Below, one piece after another: positions 6,734 through 13,606 of a stretch of DNA of 13,606 nt (its first letter is position 1; each line of letters starts with the position of its first letter). The position numbers were made by a program, and so were the translations under genes. The notes beneath the pieces were generated by a model. It saw only the letters and a list, made by a program, of their open reading frames with translations, did no database searches and was not told the DNA's origin. This stretch comes from an uncultured Eubacteriales bacterium (lineage in GTDB: Bacteria > Bacillota > Clostridia > UBA1381): the NCBI GenBank assembly GCA_905199755.1, contig CAJKHT010000072.1:1-13606 (forward strand), read 5' to 3'.

Positions 6734-6769
6734 ATAAAAAATACACCTTAAAGGTGTATTTTTTATTTA
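6731..6769. terminator. Bidirectional terminator between the convergent DHHW and sbcC genes
   Basis: There are perfect 19-nt inverted arms (6731-6749 and 6751-6769). The core is ATACACCTT/AAGGTGTAT, flanked by A-rich and T-rich stretches, so either strand gives a stem followed by U. The left arm includes the TAA stop of the DHHW gene, and sbcC ends 10 nt to the right. Confidence 0.93.
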
Positions 6770-6778
6770 CCCTATCGG

Positions 6779-9433
6779 TCAGTCTTTCAGTTTAAGTGTA
6801 CTTCCGTTTGAGGTTTTTGTTATTTCAATACCTGTGCTGATATTTTCTTTAAGAGCCTCAACGTGCGAAATTATGCCGACAACGGCATTAAAGTGATTCA
6901 TAGCGCTTAAAATGGTAAGTGCGTCCGAGAGCGATGACGAATCGAGGGTGCCGAAGCCCTCGTCAATGAACATCGCCTGCATCTGCGTACCGCCGGACTG
7001 CGCACGCACCGCAGCGGAAAGTCCTATTGACAGACTCATCGCAACGAGAAATTTCTCGCCGCCCGACAATGTGGCTGCGGAGCGGTTTTTTGCGCACATA
7101 TTATCATGCACATAAAATTCCAGGCCTTTAAGACGCGAATGGATACCCGATTCCGAGGAACGGTACAGGCGGTATCTTCCGCTGTGTACATTTTCGAGCA
7201 GTCTGTTTGCCTCATTTGTGACGGTGGTGAGCATAATGCCCAGAACATACCGCTGCAACCCTATACCGTTGTCGCCTCTAAGCCGCTTTGCAAACAGCAT
7301 ATTTTCCTCCGTTTTGGATAAACGGCTGTTAAGTGAGGAAATAAGCTTTTCAAGCTTAACATATACACCCGAAAGCTCCTTGTACCCGTTTTCGGCAAGC
7401 GCGGCATCGGATATGAGCCGGGAATTTCTGTTTTCCGCAGCGGCAAGTGCGGTGCGTATTGCAGCTATATCCGGCTTTTTCTGCCGTTTCAAGGCGGATT
7501 TCAGCTCCGAAATGTTTTTTGCAACGCTCTCTTTGTCGATTTTATGCTGTGTCACCTCCGAAAGGAATTTGTTTTTATTCTCCTCTGTAAGCATCGATGC
7601 GATAAATTCATGTTCATCGGAAAAATCCGACTTTTCAAGTGCATTTGTAAATTCCCGGTTTGCCGATGTAAGCTGCTGTTCTGCTTTTTCAAGCTCTTCC
7701 GCGTTGATTTTTTCAGTATTTTTAAGCACGGCGGCTTCCGTTTCAAGCTGCTTTTTTCGGGCATCAAGCTGTTTTGCGGTATCCTCGTATTTTTTAGTTC
7801 TTGCTTCAAGAGCTTGTATTGCGGATTTCAGCTCCGCCTCTGTTTTTATTGTGCCGTCAAAGCTCTTTTTTGCGGTGTTGTATTCCGCAAGCTTTTCGGA
7901 GGCGGCAATTTTAAGCGAGGTAAGCTTTGCGCGCTTTTCTTCAAGCTCTGCTGCGGTTTCGGAGTGCATTTTTGTTATTCTTTCAAGCTCCGCGCTGCAC
8001 AGCTTTATACGCTCATTCATATTGTCAAGTGTTTGCTCCGTTATGTGCTCGTCGGACGTAATCGCCGGTGCGGGGTGCGAAATGCTGCCGCATACGGGGC
8101 AGGGACTCCCGTCCGTAAGCTGTGCGGCAAGCGAGGCGCACAATCCTGCCGTGTATTTCGCAAGCAATGCGGAGTATTCCGTATAGAGCTGCATTTTTTG
8201 CGTTTCGGCTTGTTTTTTATCCTCAAAAATCCGTTCAAGCCGCCGCTGTACTGCGCTGCAGTCTTTTTCGGCAAGCTTTACACATTTTTCGGCAGCATTG
8301 CTTTCCTTTGCGAGTGTGTCGGCGGCTTTGTATGCGTCAATCATGCCGGTCAGCGCCGATATGCGTTTTAAATCCGCCTCATAACCGCTTTTGCCCTTTT
8401 CATGCTCGTCCGTTTCGGTCTTTGCTTTCTCAAATTCCTTTGTGCCTGCCGCCGCTTTTTGACTGCTTGCCTGCAATGCTTTTGTGCGTTCGGATTTCTC
8501 CGATTTGGCGGCGGTAAGAGCATCATAGAGCGGTTTCAGCTTTTCCGCATTGTCGGAAGCCTTAATCCATTCCGACTTTTGCTCCGTTTCGGCATCACGT
8601 TCCGTCAGACGCGCGTATTCGTCCTCATATTTTTTTAGCGACATGAATTTTTCATATAATATATTTTGCTTTTCGGAGTTTGTTTTAAGCTTTTTTAAAT
8701 CCTTTTTGCTTTCGGCAAGCCTGTTTTTAATTTCGGCAAGCTTTTCTTTATTTTCGTATAACAGTCTGTTCATATCGTCAAGACTGTCACAGCCGTATTC
8801 GTCAAGCATGCTTGCTGCCGCACTCTTTTCTTCGGTAAGCTCTTTCATCTGCGCAGAAATCCGTTCGTACAAAAGCTGTGCCGCCTTGCCCCATTTTTCC
8901 GTTCCGAACAGACTGGTAAGTATTTTTTCCTTATCCTTTGAGTTGGACGTCAAAAGACGTTCAAACTGTCCCTGCGGAAGAATTATGACCTGGCGGAACT
9001 GCTCGTATGTAAGTCCCAAAAGCGACTGAGCGGTGCTTTCAAGGTCGCTTTGACGCGGATTTTCAAACAGCGGCTCAAAAATACCGCTGCCGTTTTTCAT
9101 AAGAACGTTTTGCGATACATTGAGGTTTTTCCGTCCGTATTTCAGAGTGCGTATGAATTTATATACTCTGCCGTGTATTTCAAATACAAATTCCACTTCG
9201 GTGTTCACGCTGTCAGGAGCGCTCAGACAGCGCATAGAGGTGAAATCCCCTCTGTTGCCGCCGCTGCTTTTGCCGTAAAGCGCATATGTTATCGCATCAA
9301 GTATCACGGTTTTGCCCGAACCCGTTTCTCCGCTTATCAGAAAAAGTCCGGCATCATTGAGAGAGGTGAAGTCTATTGTCTGTTCTTCAAGATACGGTCC
9401 GAATGCCGCGAATTTTATAAGTATCGGCTTCAT
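6779..9433 (-). CDS. sbcC: Exonuclease subunit SbcC (Rad50-like SMC ATPase)
   Basis: This 884-residue ATPase subunit of the SbcCD complex opens DNA ends and cleaves hairpins and protein-blocked ends in the cytoplasm. The N-terminal ATPase half has the P-loop GETGSGKT (35-42) and Q-loop motif VIILPQGQFERLL (149-161). Long heptad-rich coiled coils flank a zinc hook, CPVC at 445-448. The C-terminal half has the ABC signature TLSGGEKF (788-795), Walker B MFIDEGFGTLD (821-831), and the switch-region H857. It is shorter than E. coli SbcC (1048 aa) because the coiled coils are shorter. V43 replaces the Thr that most relatives have right after the P-loop. The ATG at 9433 overlaps the sbcD stop (ATGA, 9430-9433), and GGAGGTG (9441-9447 on the complement) sits 7 nt upstream, inside sbcD, which points to translational coupling. 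Confidence 0.97.
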   Translation of the reverse strand: MKPILIKFAAFGPYLEEQTIDFTSLNDAGLFLISGETGSGKTVILDAITYALYGKSSGGNRGDFTSMRCLSAPDSVNTEVEFVFEIHGRVYKFIRTLKYGRKNLNVSQNVLMKNGSGIFEPLFENPRQSDLESTAQSLLGLTYEQFRQVIILPQGQFERLLTSNSKDKEKILTSLFGTEKWGKAAQLLYERISAQMKELTEEKSAAASMLDEYGCDSLDDMNRLLYENKEKLAEIKNRLAESKKDLKKLKTNSEKQNILYEKFMSLKKYEDEYARLTERDAETEQKSEWIKASDNAEKLKPLYDALTAAKSEKSERTKALQASSQKAAAGTKEFEKAKTETDEHEKGKSGYEADLKRISALTGMIDAYKAADTLAKESNAAEKCVKLAEKDCSAVQRRLERIFEDKKQAETQKMQLYTEYSALLAKYTAGLCASLAAQLTDGSPCPVCGSISHPAPAITSDEHITEQTLDNMNERIKLCSAELERITKMHSETAAELEEKRAKLTSLKIAASEKLAEYNTAKKSFDGTIKTEAELKSAIQALEARTKKYEDTAKQLDARKKQLETEAAVLKNTEKINAEELEKAEQQLTSANREFTNALEKSDFSDEHEFIASMLTEENKNKFLSEVTQHKIDKESVAKNISELKSALKRQKKPDIAAIRTALAAAENRNSRLISDAALAENGYKELSGVYVKLEKLISSLNSRLSKTEENMLFAKRLRGDNGIGLQRYVLGIMLTTVTNEANRLLENVHSGRYRLYRSSESGIHSRLKGLEFYVHDNMCAKNRSAATLSGGEKFLVAMSLSIGLSAAVRAQSGGTQMQAMFIDEGFGTLDSSSLSDALTILSAMNHFNAVVGIISHVEALKENISTGIEITKTSNGSTLKLKD

Positions 9434-10539
9434 TGCAGCTCACCTCCGTTTTCAGCATCCGAAAGAGCCTGCGCAAACAGCTCTTTGAAATCATTATCGG
9501 CCGTTTCGCCATAATTATCGTTAAAGAAAGAGTCAAGCATTTCGGACGGTGAAAGCTTTTCCATGTCATTTACATCTACGGAGATTGTGTCCGACTCGGC
9601 GGCGGCTTTCCCCGTTACCGCCAGAAGGTGCGGAAAGCCCGCGCTTAACGCTTCAAGCGCCTCAAGTCCGGCATAACCGTCGGTGATTTCGGCTTTTACA
9701 TAATCATCGCAGGACTCGCTGAGTATTTCTTCAAGAGTTCCCTTTATTATGTGCATATCGTGTATCGGTTCAAGCGGAAGCAGCGTAACCTCCCCGGTGT
9801 CTGTGTCTATAAGATTAACGCTTTTATCCGTTTTGGCTTCACTGAACGAATATTTTACGGGTGAGCCGCTGTAATATACATGCTCGCATATTTTCTGCGG
9901 TTTATGCAGATGCCCCAGCGCCGCATAGTCAAAGCCTTTAAAAACCTCGTGCGAAACCATTGACGCAGTGCCTATAACGGCGCTGCGGTCGCTGTCGGAA
10001 AGCGCTGCGCCGCTTGCAAAAACATGCGCCATTATTATGTTAAAGCGTGACTTGTCCAAGCTGCCGAGCAGCTTTGAGCATACCGTATTTACCGCCGACT
10101 CGTAGGTTTTTATCTTTTCATCGGGATAAAGTGCGCGCACCTCGTCCGTGTTGAAATGGGGCAAGGGGTATATTGCGGCATTGCCTATAATAACGGGTTC
10201 AGTTTTGCGCGTCAGTCTGCCGGTAATATAAAGTCCCGATTTTTTCAAAAGCTCATGCATGGAGGAAAGCCGCGCGGCTCCGTCATGATTGCCTGCCGTT
10301 ACAATAAGCGGTACGCCGAGCTTAAGGCATATTTCCGTTGCAATATCGTTGTAAAGTCCGATTGCTTCGCCCGTTGCCACGGAGCTGTCGAATACATCTC
10401 CCGAAACAAGCACGGCATCGGCATTGACGGTGTGTATCATTGAAATAAGCTCGTCTTTAAAGTGTTTTTGCTCCTCCAGCATGGAAAATCCGTGTACGGA
10501 TATTCCCAGATGCCAGTCGGAGGTGTGTAGAATTTTCAT
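9430..10539 (-). CDS. sbcD: Exonuclease subunit SbcD (Mre11-like nuclease)
   Basis: This 369-residue metallophosphoesterase nuclease is the partner of SbcC in DNA end processing and hairpin cleavage. All metal-site motifs are present in order: HTSDWHLG with D8 and H10, SGDVFD with D48, GNHD with N84/H85, MAHVF with H172, and ALGHLHKPQ with H210/H212. The C-terminal region (about 250-369) corresponds to the capping and SbcC-binding part. The ATG at 10539 follows AAAGGA (complement of 10547-10552) by 7 nt. It is the first gene of a two-gene operon with sbcC, driven by the minus-strand promoter just upstream and divergent from the esterase gene. Confidence 0.97.
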   Translation of the reverse strand: MKILHTSDWHLGISVHGFSMLEEQKHFKDELISMIHTVNADAVLVSGDVFDSSVATGEAIGLYNDIATEICLKLGVPLIVTAGNHDGAARLSSMHELLKKSGLYITGRLTRKTEPVIIGNAAIYPLPHFNTDEVRALYPDEKIKTYESAVNTVCSKLLGSLDKSRFNIIMAHVFASGAALSDSDRSAVIGTASMVSHEVFKGFDYAALGHLHKPQKICEHVYYSGSPVKYSFSEAKTDKSVNLIDTDTGEVTLLPLEPIHDMHIIKGTLEEILSESCDDYVKAEITDGYAGLEALEALSAGFPHLLAVTGKAAAESDTISVDVNDMEKLSPSEMLDSFFNDNYGETADNDFKELFAQALSDAENGGELQ

Positions 10540-10572
10540 GTCTGTATCCTTTCAAATCAAGAGTATGCATAT

Positions 10573-10601
10573 AGTATATCATACTTTGCGTAATTTGTAA
10601 A
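10573..10601 (-). promoter_or_regulatory. SigA-type promoter of sbcDC
   Basis: On the minus strand the -35 is TTTACA (10601-10596, five of six), the spacer is 17 nt, and the -10 is TATACT (10578-10573). The predicted start is near 10566, with a leader of about 27 nt. No LexA-like box was recognised. Confidence 0.75.
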
Positions 10602-10662
10602 AGCATATAAAGCGGCATTTCGGCATACGGTAAAATTTATTCACTTTTTTTCAAAAAAATAC

Positions 10663-10691
10663 TTGCAAAGTGTAAAACTGTATGCTATAAT
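10663..10691 (+). promoter_or_regulatory. Promoter of the short transcript upstream of the CE7 esterase gene
   Basis: TTGCAA (10663-10668), a 17 nt spacer and a perfect TATAAT (10686-10691). The predicted start, near 10698, coincides with the first bases of a 5' hairpin and is followed by a terminator at 10745-10775. Confidence 0.65.
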
Positions 10692-10697
10692 AATTAG

Positions 10698-10775
10698 GTA
10701 GAAAGAAATTACATTCTACCCTTTTATCCTATACATAGCAAACGAAAAAAGCATCTTCCGCGAGGTGCTTTTTTT
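10698..10775 (+). ncRNA. Candidate small RNA or attenuated leader (about 78 nt)
   Basis: The predicted transcript begins with a hairpin, GGTAGAA/TTCTACC (10697-10703 / 10714-10720), continues through a largely single-stranded pyrimidine- then purine-rich middle, and ends in an intrinsic terminator. It has its own promoter 5' and a separate promoter 3' for the esterase gene, so it can be an independent unit. No start codon with a ribosome site is visible. I do not recognise a riboswitch class, and I find neither the preQ1-I nor the fluoride consensus. It could also be a premature-termination leader of the esterase gene. Confidence 0.45.
10745..10775 (+). terminator. Intrinsic terminator of the short transcript
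   Basis: GCATCT (10751-10756) pairs with AGGTGC (10763-10768), including one G-U pair. Six A on the left and seven T (10769-10775) on the right extend it. The A/T symmetry allows it to act on the minus strand as well. Confidence 0.8.
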
Positions 10776-10797
10776 GTATATTTTTTGAAAAAAAGGG

Positions 10798-10826
10798 TTG
10801 AATTTGAATGAATAATAGAGTATAAT
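10798..10826 (+). promoter_or_regulatory. Promoter of the CE7 esterase gene
   Basis: TTGAAT (10798-10803), a 17 nt spacer and a perfect TATAAT (10821-10826). The predicted start is near 10833, only about 25 nt before the ATG, with TTGGAGG (10844-10850) as ribosome site. It lies after the terminator, so it serves the esterase gene directly. Confidence 0.72.
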
Positions 10827-10857
10827 GAGTGTAATTTGTTTAATTGGAGGAAGAATT

Positions 10858-11817
10858 ATGCCAGTATTGGATATGCCGGTAAAAGAGCTTGAAAAATATA
10901 TGGGAAGCTCGCCGAAGCCGGCTGATTTTGATGAATTTTGGGAAAAGTCGCTCGAGGAAATGAATTCGGTTGACCCGCAGGTAACACTGACGGAATCCGA
11001 GTTTAAATGCAAGGGTGCAAAGTGCTACGATATGTATTTTACGGGAGTACACGGAGCAAGAGTATATGCAAAGTTTATGCGCCCCGAAAATGTGCAGGGC
11101 AAAATCCCGGCGGTGCTTATGTTCCATGGCTACAGCGGTGACAGCGGTGCATGGAGGGACAAGCTCGGCTTTGTTCTTAGCGGCTGTGCCGTGTTTGCGC
11201 TTGACTGCCGCGGTCAGGGCGGAAAAAGCGAGGACGTGGGCGGTGTTTGCGGAAACACGCTGCACGGACATATCATAAGAGGTCTTGAAAATGATTCTCC
11301 CGATAAGCTGCTTTTCAGGGATATATTCCTTGATACGGCAGAGCTTGCAAAGATAGCAATGGATATGGATATAATAGATGAGGAAAATGTGTATGCGACG
11401 GGCGGCAGCCAGGGAGGTGCGCTCACAATCGCATGTGCCGCACTTGAACCGCGTATTAAAAAAGCCTGCACCACGTACCCGTTTTTGTCGGATTATAAGC
11501 GTGTGTGGGATATGGATATGGACGAAAGAGCATATGCCGAGTTAAAGGAGTATTTCAGACATTTCGATCCGCGTCATGAACGTGAGAACGAAATATTTAC
11601 AAAGCTCGGTTACATAGATGTGCAGTATCTTGCTCCGCGCATAAAGGCGGAAACGATTATGTTTACGGGACTGCTCGATAATGTGTGTCCGCCGTCCACA
11701 CAGTATGCCGCATACAACAGAATGACGTGCAAAAAGAAGCATATCCTTTATCCCGATTTCGGTCATGAGGGACTTAAGGGCGCCGATGATATAGTATTTG
11801 AATTTTTCTGCTCGTAA
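10858..11817 (+). CDS. CE7-family acetyl esterase (acetylxylan esterase / cephalosporin-C deacetylase)
   Basis: This 319-residue alpha/beta hydrolase has no signal peptide, so it is cytoplasmic and probably removes acetyl groups from imported xylo-oligosaccharides or other small acetylated sugars. Family marks: the N-terminus MPVLDMPVKELEKY followed by PADFDEFWEKS; FHGYSGDSGAW (89-99); the CE7 motif DCRGQGG (116-122); the nucleophile elbow GGSQGG with S184; and D274 in GLLDNVCPPSTQ plus H303 in DFGHEG completing the triad. The length is that of the family. The ATG at 10858 is chosen because GGAGG (10846-10850) sits 7 nt upstream; an in-frame ATG at 10825 overlaps the -10 box. It is monocistronic, with its own promoter and a likely terminator at 11863-11905. 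The true substrate cannot be read from sequence. Confidence 0.94.
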   Translation: MPVLDMPVKELEKYMGSSPKPADFDEFWEKSLEEMNSVDPQVTLTESEFKCKGAKCYDMYFTGVHGARVYAKFMRPENVQGKIPAVLMFHGYSGDSGAWRDKLGFVLSGCAVFALDCRGQGGKSEDVGGVCGNTLHGHIIRGLENDSPDKLLFRDIFLDTAELAKIAMDMDIIDEENVYATGGSQGGALTIACAALEPRIKKACTTYPFLSDYKRVWDMDMDERAYAELKEYFRHFDPRHERENEIFTKLGYIDVQYLAPRIKAETIMFTGLLDNVCPPSTQYAAYNRMTCKKKHILYPDFGHEGLKGADDIVFEFFCS

Positions 11818-11862
11818 AGCACTGTGTATAAAACGCACTGTATAATAAATATTGAGGTAATC

Positions 11863-11905
11863 AAAAAAGAGCATATTGACATCACGTTGTCATACAGACT
11901 TTTTT
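11863..11905. terminator. Probable bidirectional terminator between the esterase and leucine-rich-repeat genes
   Basis: AAAAAAG (11863-11869) and CTTTTTT (11899-11905) flank an inner stem TGACA/TGTCA (11877-11881 / 11888-11892). Both strands end in a T run. The stem is interrupted by unpaired stretches of 6-7 nt, so the call is moderate. Confidence 0.55.
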
Positions 11906-11933
11906 CACATGCCTAACCTTGTATTACAGTTAA

Positions 11934-11964
11934 GGCAGGAAAGCCGAAATGCGGCTTTCCTGCC
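11934..11964. other. Strong 13-bp hairpin without a T run
   Basis: GGCAGGAAAGCCG (11934-11946) pairs perfectly with CGGCTTTCCTGCC (11952-11964) around AAATG. Neither side has a T tract, so it is not a classic terminator. It lies 87 nt after the stop of the minus-strand leucine-rich-repeat gene. Its left arm overlaps GTTAAGGCA (11929-11937), which can pair instead with TGCCTAAC (11910-11917). Confidence 0.7.
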
Positions 11965-12050
11965 CATAAAAGCAAATATTCAGTCATAGAAAAAGCAAAT
12001 TTACGGAAAAAGGCTCACGCTCCTTTAGGGTGCATTTTATGTATCGGGTA

Positions 12051-13460
12051 TTATTTCAAATTTTTGTATTTTACGGAATAACTCATAGCCTCTGCCGCAA
12101 AGCGCGCAGGAATATATGTACGATTTTCGGATATAACGGCGGCAGAATCCATTTCAGTGACAGTATCATTTACTTTCATGATACTGCTTCCGGGTGTCAA
12201 CGTGATTTTTATATCATCGGGAGATGTAAGCACGGCGCTTTCGCCGTTCCAGTCCACCGTACAGCCGAGCGTCTCCGCAACGGCACGTATGGGTGTCTGT
12301 GTACGGCTGTTTTTATCGACAAACGGTTTTGCGTCAGGGAAATTTACAATTTTGCTGCCAACGCGGATATTTAACTGCCCGTTTACGGATATAACCTCCA
12401 TAATGCCGTCACGGTCCGGAAGCTGTGACAAAATGTTATTTTTTTCATAATATGCAGCTGTTTCCCGACTGACCTTGTCTTTATCGTACATACTCTCTTT
12501 TACTTCAACAAATTCCGAACCGTATGCTTTTGCATATTTTTCTGCCGATGAGTCTTTAAATCCGTATATTACAGTTTCGCCGCCGACTGCTCTGTTGTCA
12601 ATACTGATTACGCTTTCGGGAATGTAAAGTTTTTGTTTAGGTAAATTTTTATCACGATAATAATACTTATACGCAAATGCACCGGCACCGATTGATGTTA
12701 CGGTATCGGGTAAAATGATTTCTTCAATATTCGGACAGCTGCTTACGGCATGCTCTTTAATTGTTTTCAATCCGTCGGATAAGATCATTTTTTTCAAACC
12801 GCTGCAATTATAGAACGCATTTTCGGTAATTGAAGTCATTTTTGGGGGAATAACAATATCTTCTATCAGCTCATTATTTGCAAATGCAAAAAAGCCTATT
12901 TCTGTGACATTTTTCGGAATTATAACATTTTTCAGATTTTTACAATAATTAAATGCATATGTACCGATAGATTTTAAACCTTGGGGTAGATATATGTTTT
13001 CAAGCATGCCATCATACATAAAAGCACCTTCGGGTATTGCTTCCAGATTGTCGGATAAAACAACATCGGATAAATAGTCACAATGTGAAAATGCATATTG
13101 TCCGATGGATTTTACACTGTTGGGTAAGCGTATTTCCGATATTGAGGTATTTGCGAAAGCAAAATCGCAGATATTCTGCACGCCGTCCTCTATAATAATT
13201 TCGGTGATAGCTGTGGAATTATCATTTTTTTGCCACGGTATATTTAATATATCGTTATCCCCGTCATGATAATTATACATTTCGCCGAAACCAAAAATTT
13301 TCAAAGTACCGTTATCCGAACGTGACCAGTACATATTTTTGCCGCACATTCCGCTCCCCTCCTTCGGCAAAGGATTTGAGCCGACAGTGGCGGCATTTGT
13401 ACCGATAGCTGTTATAAATAGTAATACAGTTGCCAAAAGAACAGATATAAGCTTTTTCAT
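12051..13460 (-). CDS. Secreted BspA-like leucine-rich-repeat protein with a copper-amine-oxidase-N-like domain
   Basis: This 469-residue protein has a signal peptide (MKKLISVLLATVLLFITAIG, cleavage probably after TNA at 21-23). A BspA-type leader segment (about 38-75, with GTLKIFGFGEM) is followed by LRR_5 repeats of about 23 residues between about 85 and 265, marked by recurring SIGxYAF, IPxxVxxIGxxAF and LPxxVTSIG. The closing strand YGFKDSSAEKYAKAYG (299-314) is typical of the family. A C-terminal domain (about 357-469) resembles the copper amine oxidase N-terminal domain often used as a surface stalk, with TPIRAVAETLG and RTYIPARFAAEAM. No sortase signal, choline-binding or SLH domain is seen. 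The ATG at 13460 follows GGGAGGG (complement of 13469-13475) by 8 nt; an upstream in-frame ATG at 13505 adds a non-signal extension. The domain ends about 10 residues early. No clear promoter was found in 13476-13606. The function is probably adhesion or carbohydrate binding, by inference. Confidence 0.88.
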   Translation of the reverse strand: MKKLISVLLATVLLFITAIGTNAATVGSNPLPKEGSGMCGKNMYWSRSDNGTLKIFGFGEMYNYHDGDNDILNIPWQKNDNSTAITEIIIEDGVQNICDFAFANTSISEIRLPNSVKSIGQYAFSHCDYLSDVVLSDNLEAIPEGAFMYDGMLENIYLPQGLKSIGTYAFNYCKNLKNVIIPKNVTEIGFFAFANNELIEDIVIPPKMTSITENAFYNCSGLKKMILSDGLKTIKEHAVSSCPNIEEIILPDTVTSIGAGAFAYKYYYRDKNLPKQKLYIPESVISIDNRAVGGETVIYGFKDSSAEKYAKAYGSEFVEVKESMYDKDKVSRETAAYYEKNNILSQLPDRDGIMEVISVNGQLNIRVGSKIVNFPDAKPFVDKNSRTQTPIRAVAETLGCTVDWNGESAVLTSPDDIKITLTPGSSIMKVNDTVTEMDSAAVISENRTYIPARFAAEAMSYSVKYKNLK

Positions 13461-13606
13461 GAATATGTCCCTCCCAAATAGCTGTTTATTCAAGGTGTTT
13501 TGCACTTCTCTAAAGACGCCTTATACTACTATAAACAATTTCCAATATGAAAATTCTTCAAATTTTACATTTTTTGACGATTTATAGATTTAATTTATAT
13601 AATATG

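Larger units (their letters stand above)
10540..10857. other. Divergent intergenic region with three promoters and a short terminated transcript
   Basis: This 318 bp region contains, left to right, the sbcD ribosome site and promoter (minus strand), an A/T-rich stretch with no clear signal (about 10602-10662), a promoter-hairpin-terminator unit on the plus strand (10663-10775), and a second plus-strand promoter with the esterase ribosome site. I see no protein-coding gene in it. Confidence 0.8.

Noticed and set aside
7218..8371. Long plus-strand open frames (322 and 275 aa) inside sbcC
   Set aside because: They are antisense shadows of a gene with all Rad50-like motifs; their composition (Ser/Phe/Cys-rich) is typical of antisense to coiled coil, and no family motif is present.
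10825..10857. Upstream ATG start for the CE7 esterase
   Set aside because: This ATG overlaps the TATAAT box and has no ribosome site; the ATG at 10858 follows GGAGG by 7 nt and gives the family's usual N-terminus.
11819..11846. Short direct repeat GCACTGTGTATAAA / GCACTGTATAAT just after the esterase stop, with a TATAAT
   Set aside because: There are only two copies of about 11 nt and no -35 at the right distance; too little to call a promoter or repeat family.
13461..13505. Upstream ATG start for the leucine-rich-repeat gene
   Set aside because: It would bury the signal peptide behind 15 extra residues; the ATG at 13460 has a strong ribosome site and begins a normal signal peptide.
1..13606. 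CRISPR arrays, tRNA or rRNA genes, transposases, prophage or integrase genes
   Set aside because: None seen: no regularly spaced repeats, no cloverleaf-like GGTTCGAATCC motif noticed, and all long reading frames belong to the genes listed.

Overview
The window looks like a chromosomal segment of an endospore-forming Clostridia-type Firmicute, probably an uncultured gut or rumen lineage. The main evidence is a clear Spo0A. Supporting signs are SigA-type promoters with good -35/-10 boxes, strong GGAGG-like ribosome binding sites, intrinsic terminators, a moderate GC content, and accessory genes common in that class (KduI, CE7 esterase, BspA-like leucine-rich-repeat protein, MBOAT/DHHW pair). 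I cannot name a genus.

Left part (1-2335, all + strand): the last codons of what looks like a WecG/TagA-type glycosyltransferase; a 74-residue XRE-type DNA-binding protein; spo0A, the master sporulation regulator, with a strong promoter carrying a repeated dyad and followed by a terminator; and a stand-alone kduI (pectin/uronate catabolism) with its own promoter and terminator.

Middle part (2396-6769, + strand): a four-gene operon with 20, 18 and 14 nt between genes. It encodes a membrane-anchored SGNH hydrolase with a roughly 115-residue Ser/Gly tail, a DUF4358-type lipoprotein, an MBOAT O-acyltransferase and a DHHW (AlgJ/AlgX-like) protein. The parts match a cell-envelope or exopolysaccharide O-acetylation machine: the MBOAT would move acetyl groups across the membrane, and the extracytoplasmic DHHW, SGNH and DUF4358 proteins would transfer, edit or assist. 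A perfect bidirectional terminator separates it from the next operon.

Right part: sbcD-sbcC (- strand, overlapping by 4 nt) encode the Mre11/Rad50-like nuclease complex. A 318 bp divergent region holds the sbcD promoter, a promoter-hairpin-terminator unit that could be a small RNA of about 78 nt, and a second promoter for a CE7 acetyl esterase gene (+). A convergent region with two hairpins follows, then a secreted BspA-like leucine-rich-repeat protein with a C-terminal copper-amine-oxidase-N-like domain (- strand).

No tRNA, rRNA, CRISPR array, transposase or prophage gene was seen. The least described items are the O-acetylation operon with its DUF4358 lipoprotein and repetitive tail, the small-RNA candidate at 10698-10775, and the paired dyads at the spo0A promoter.
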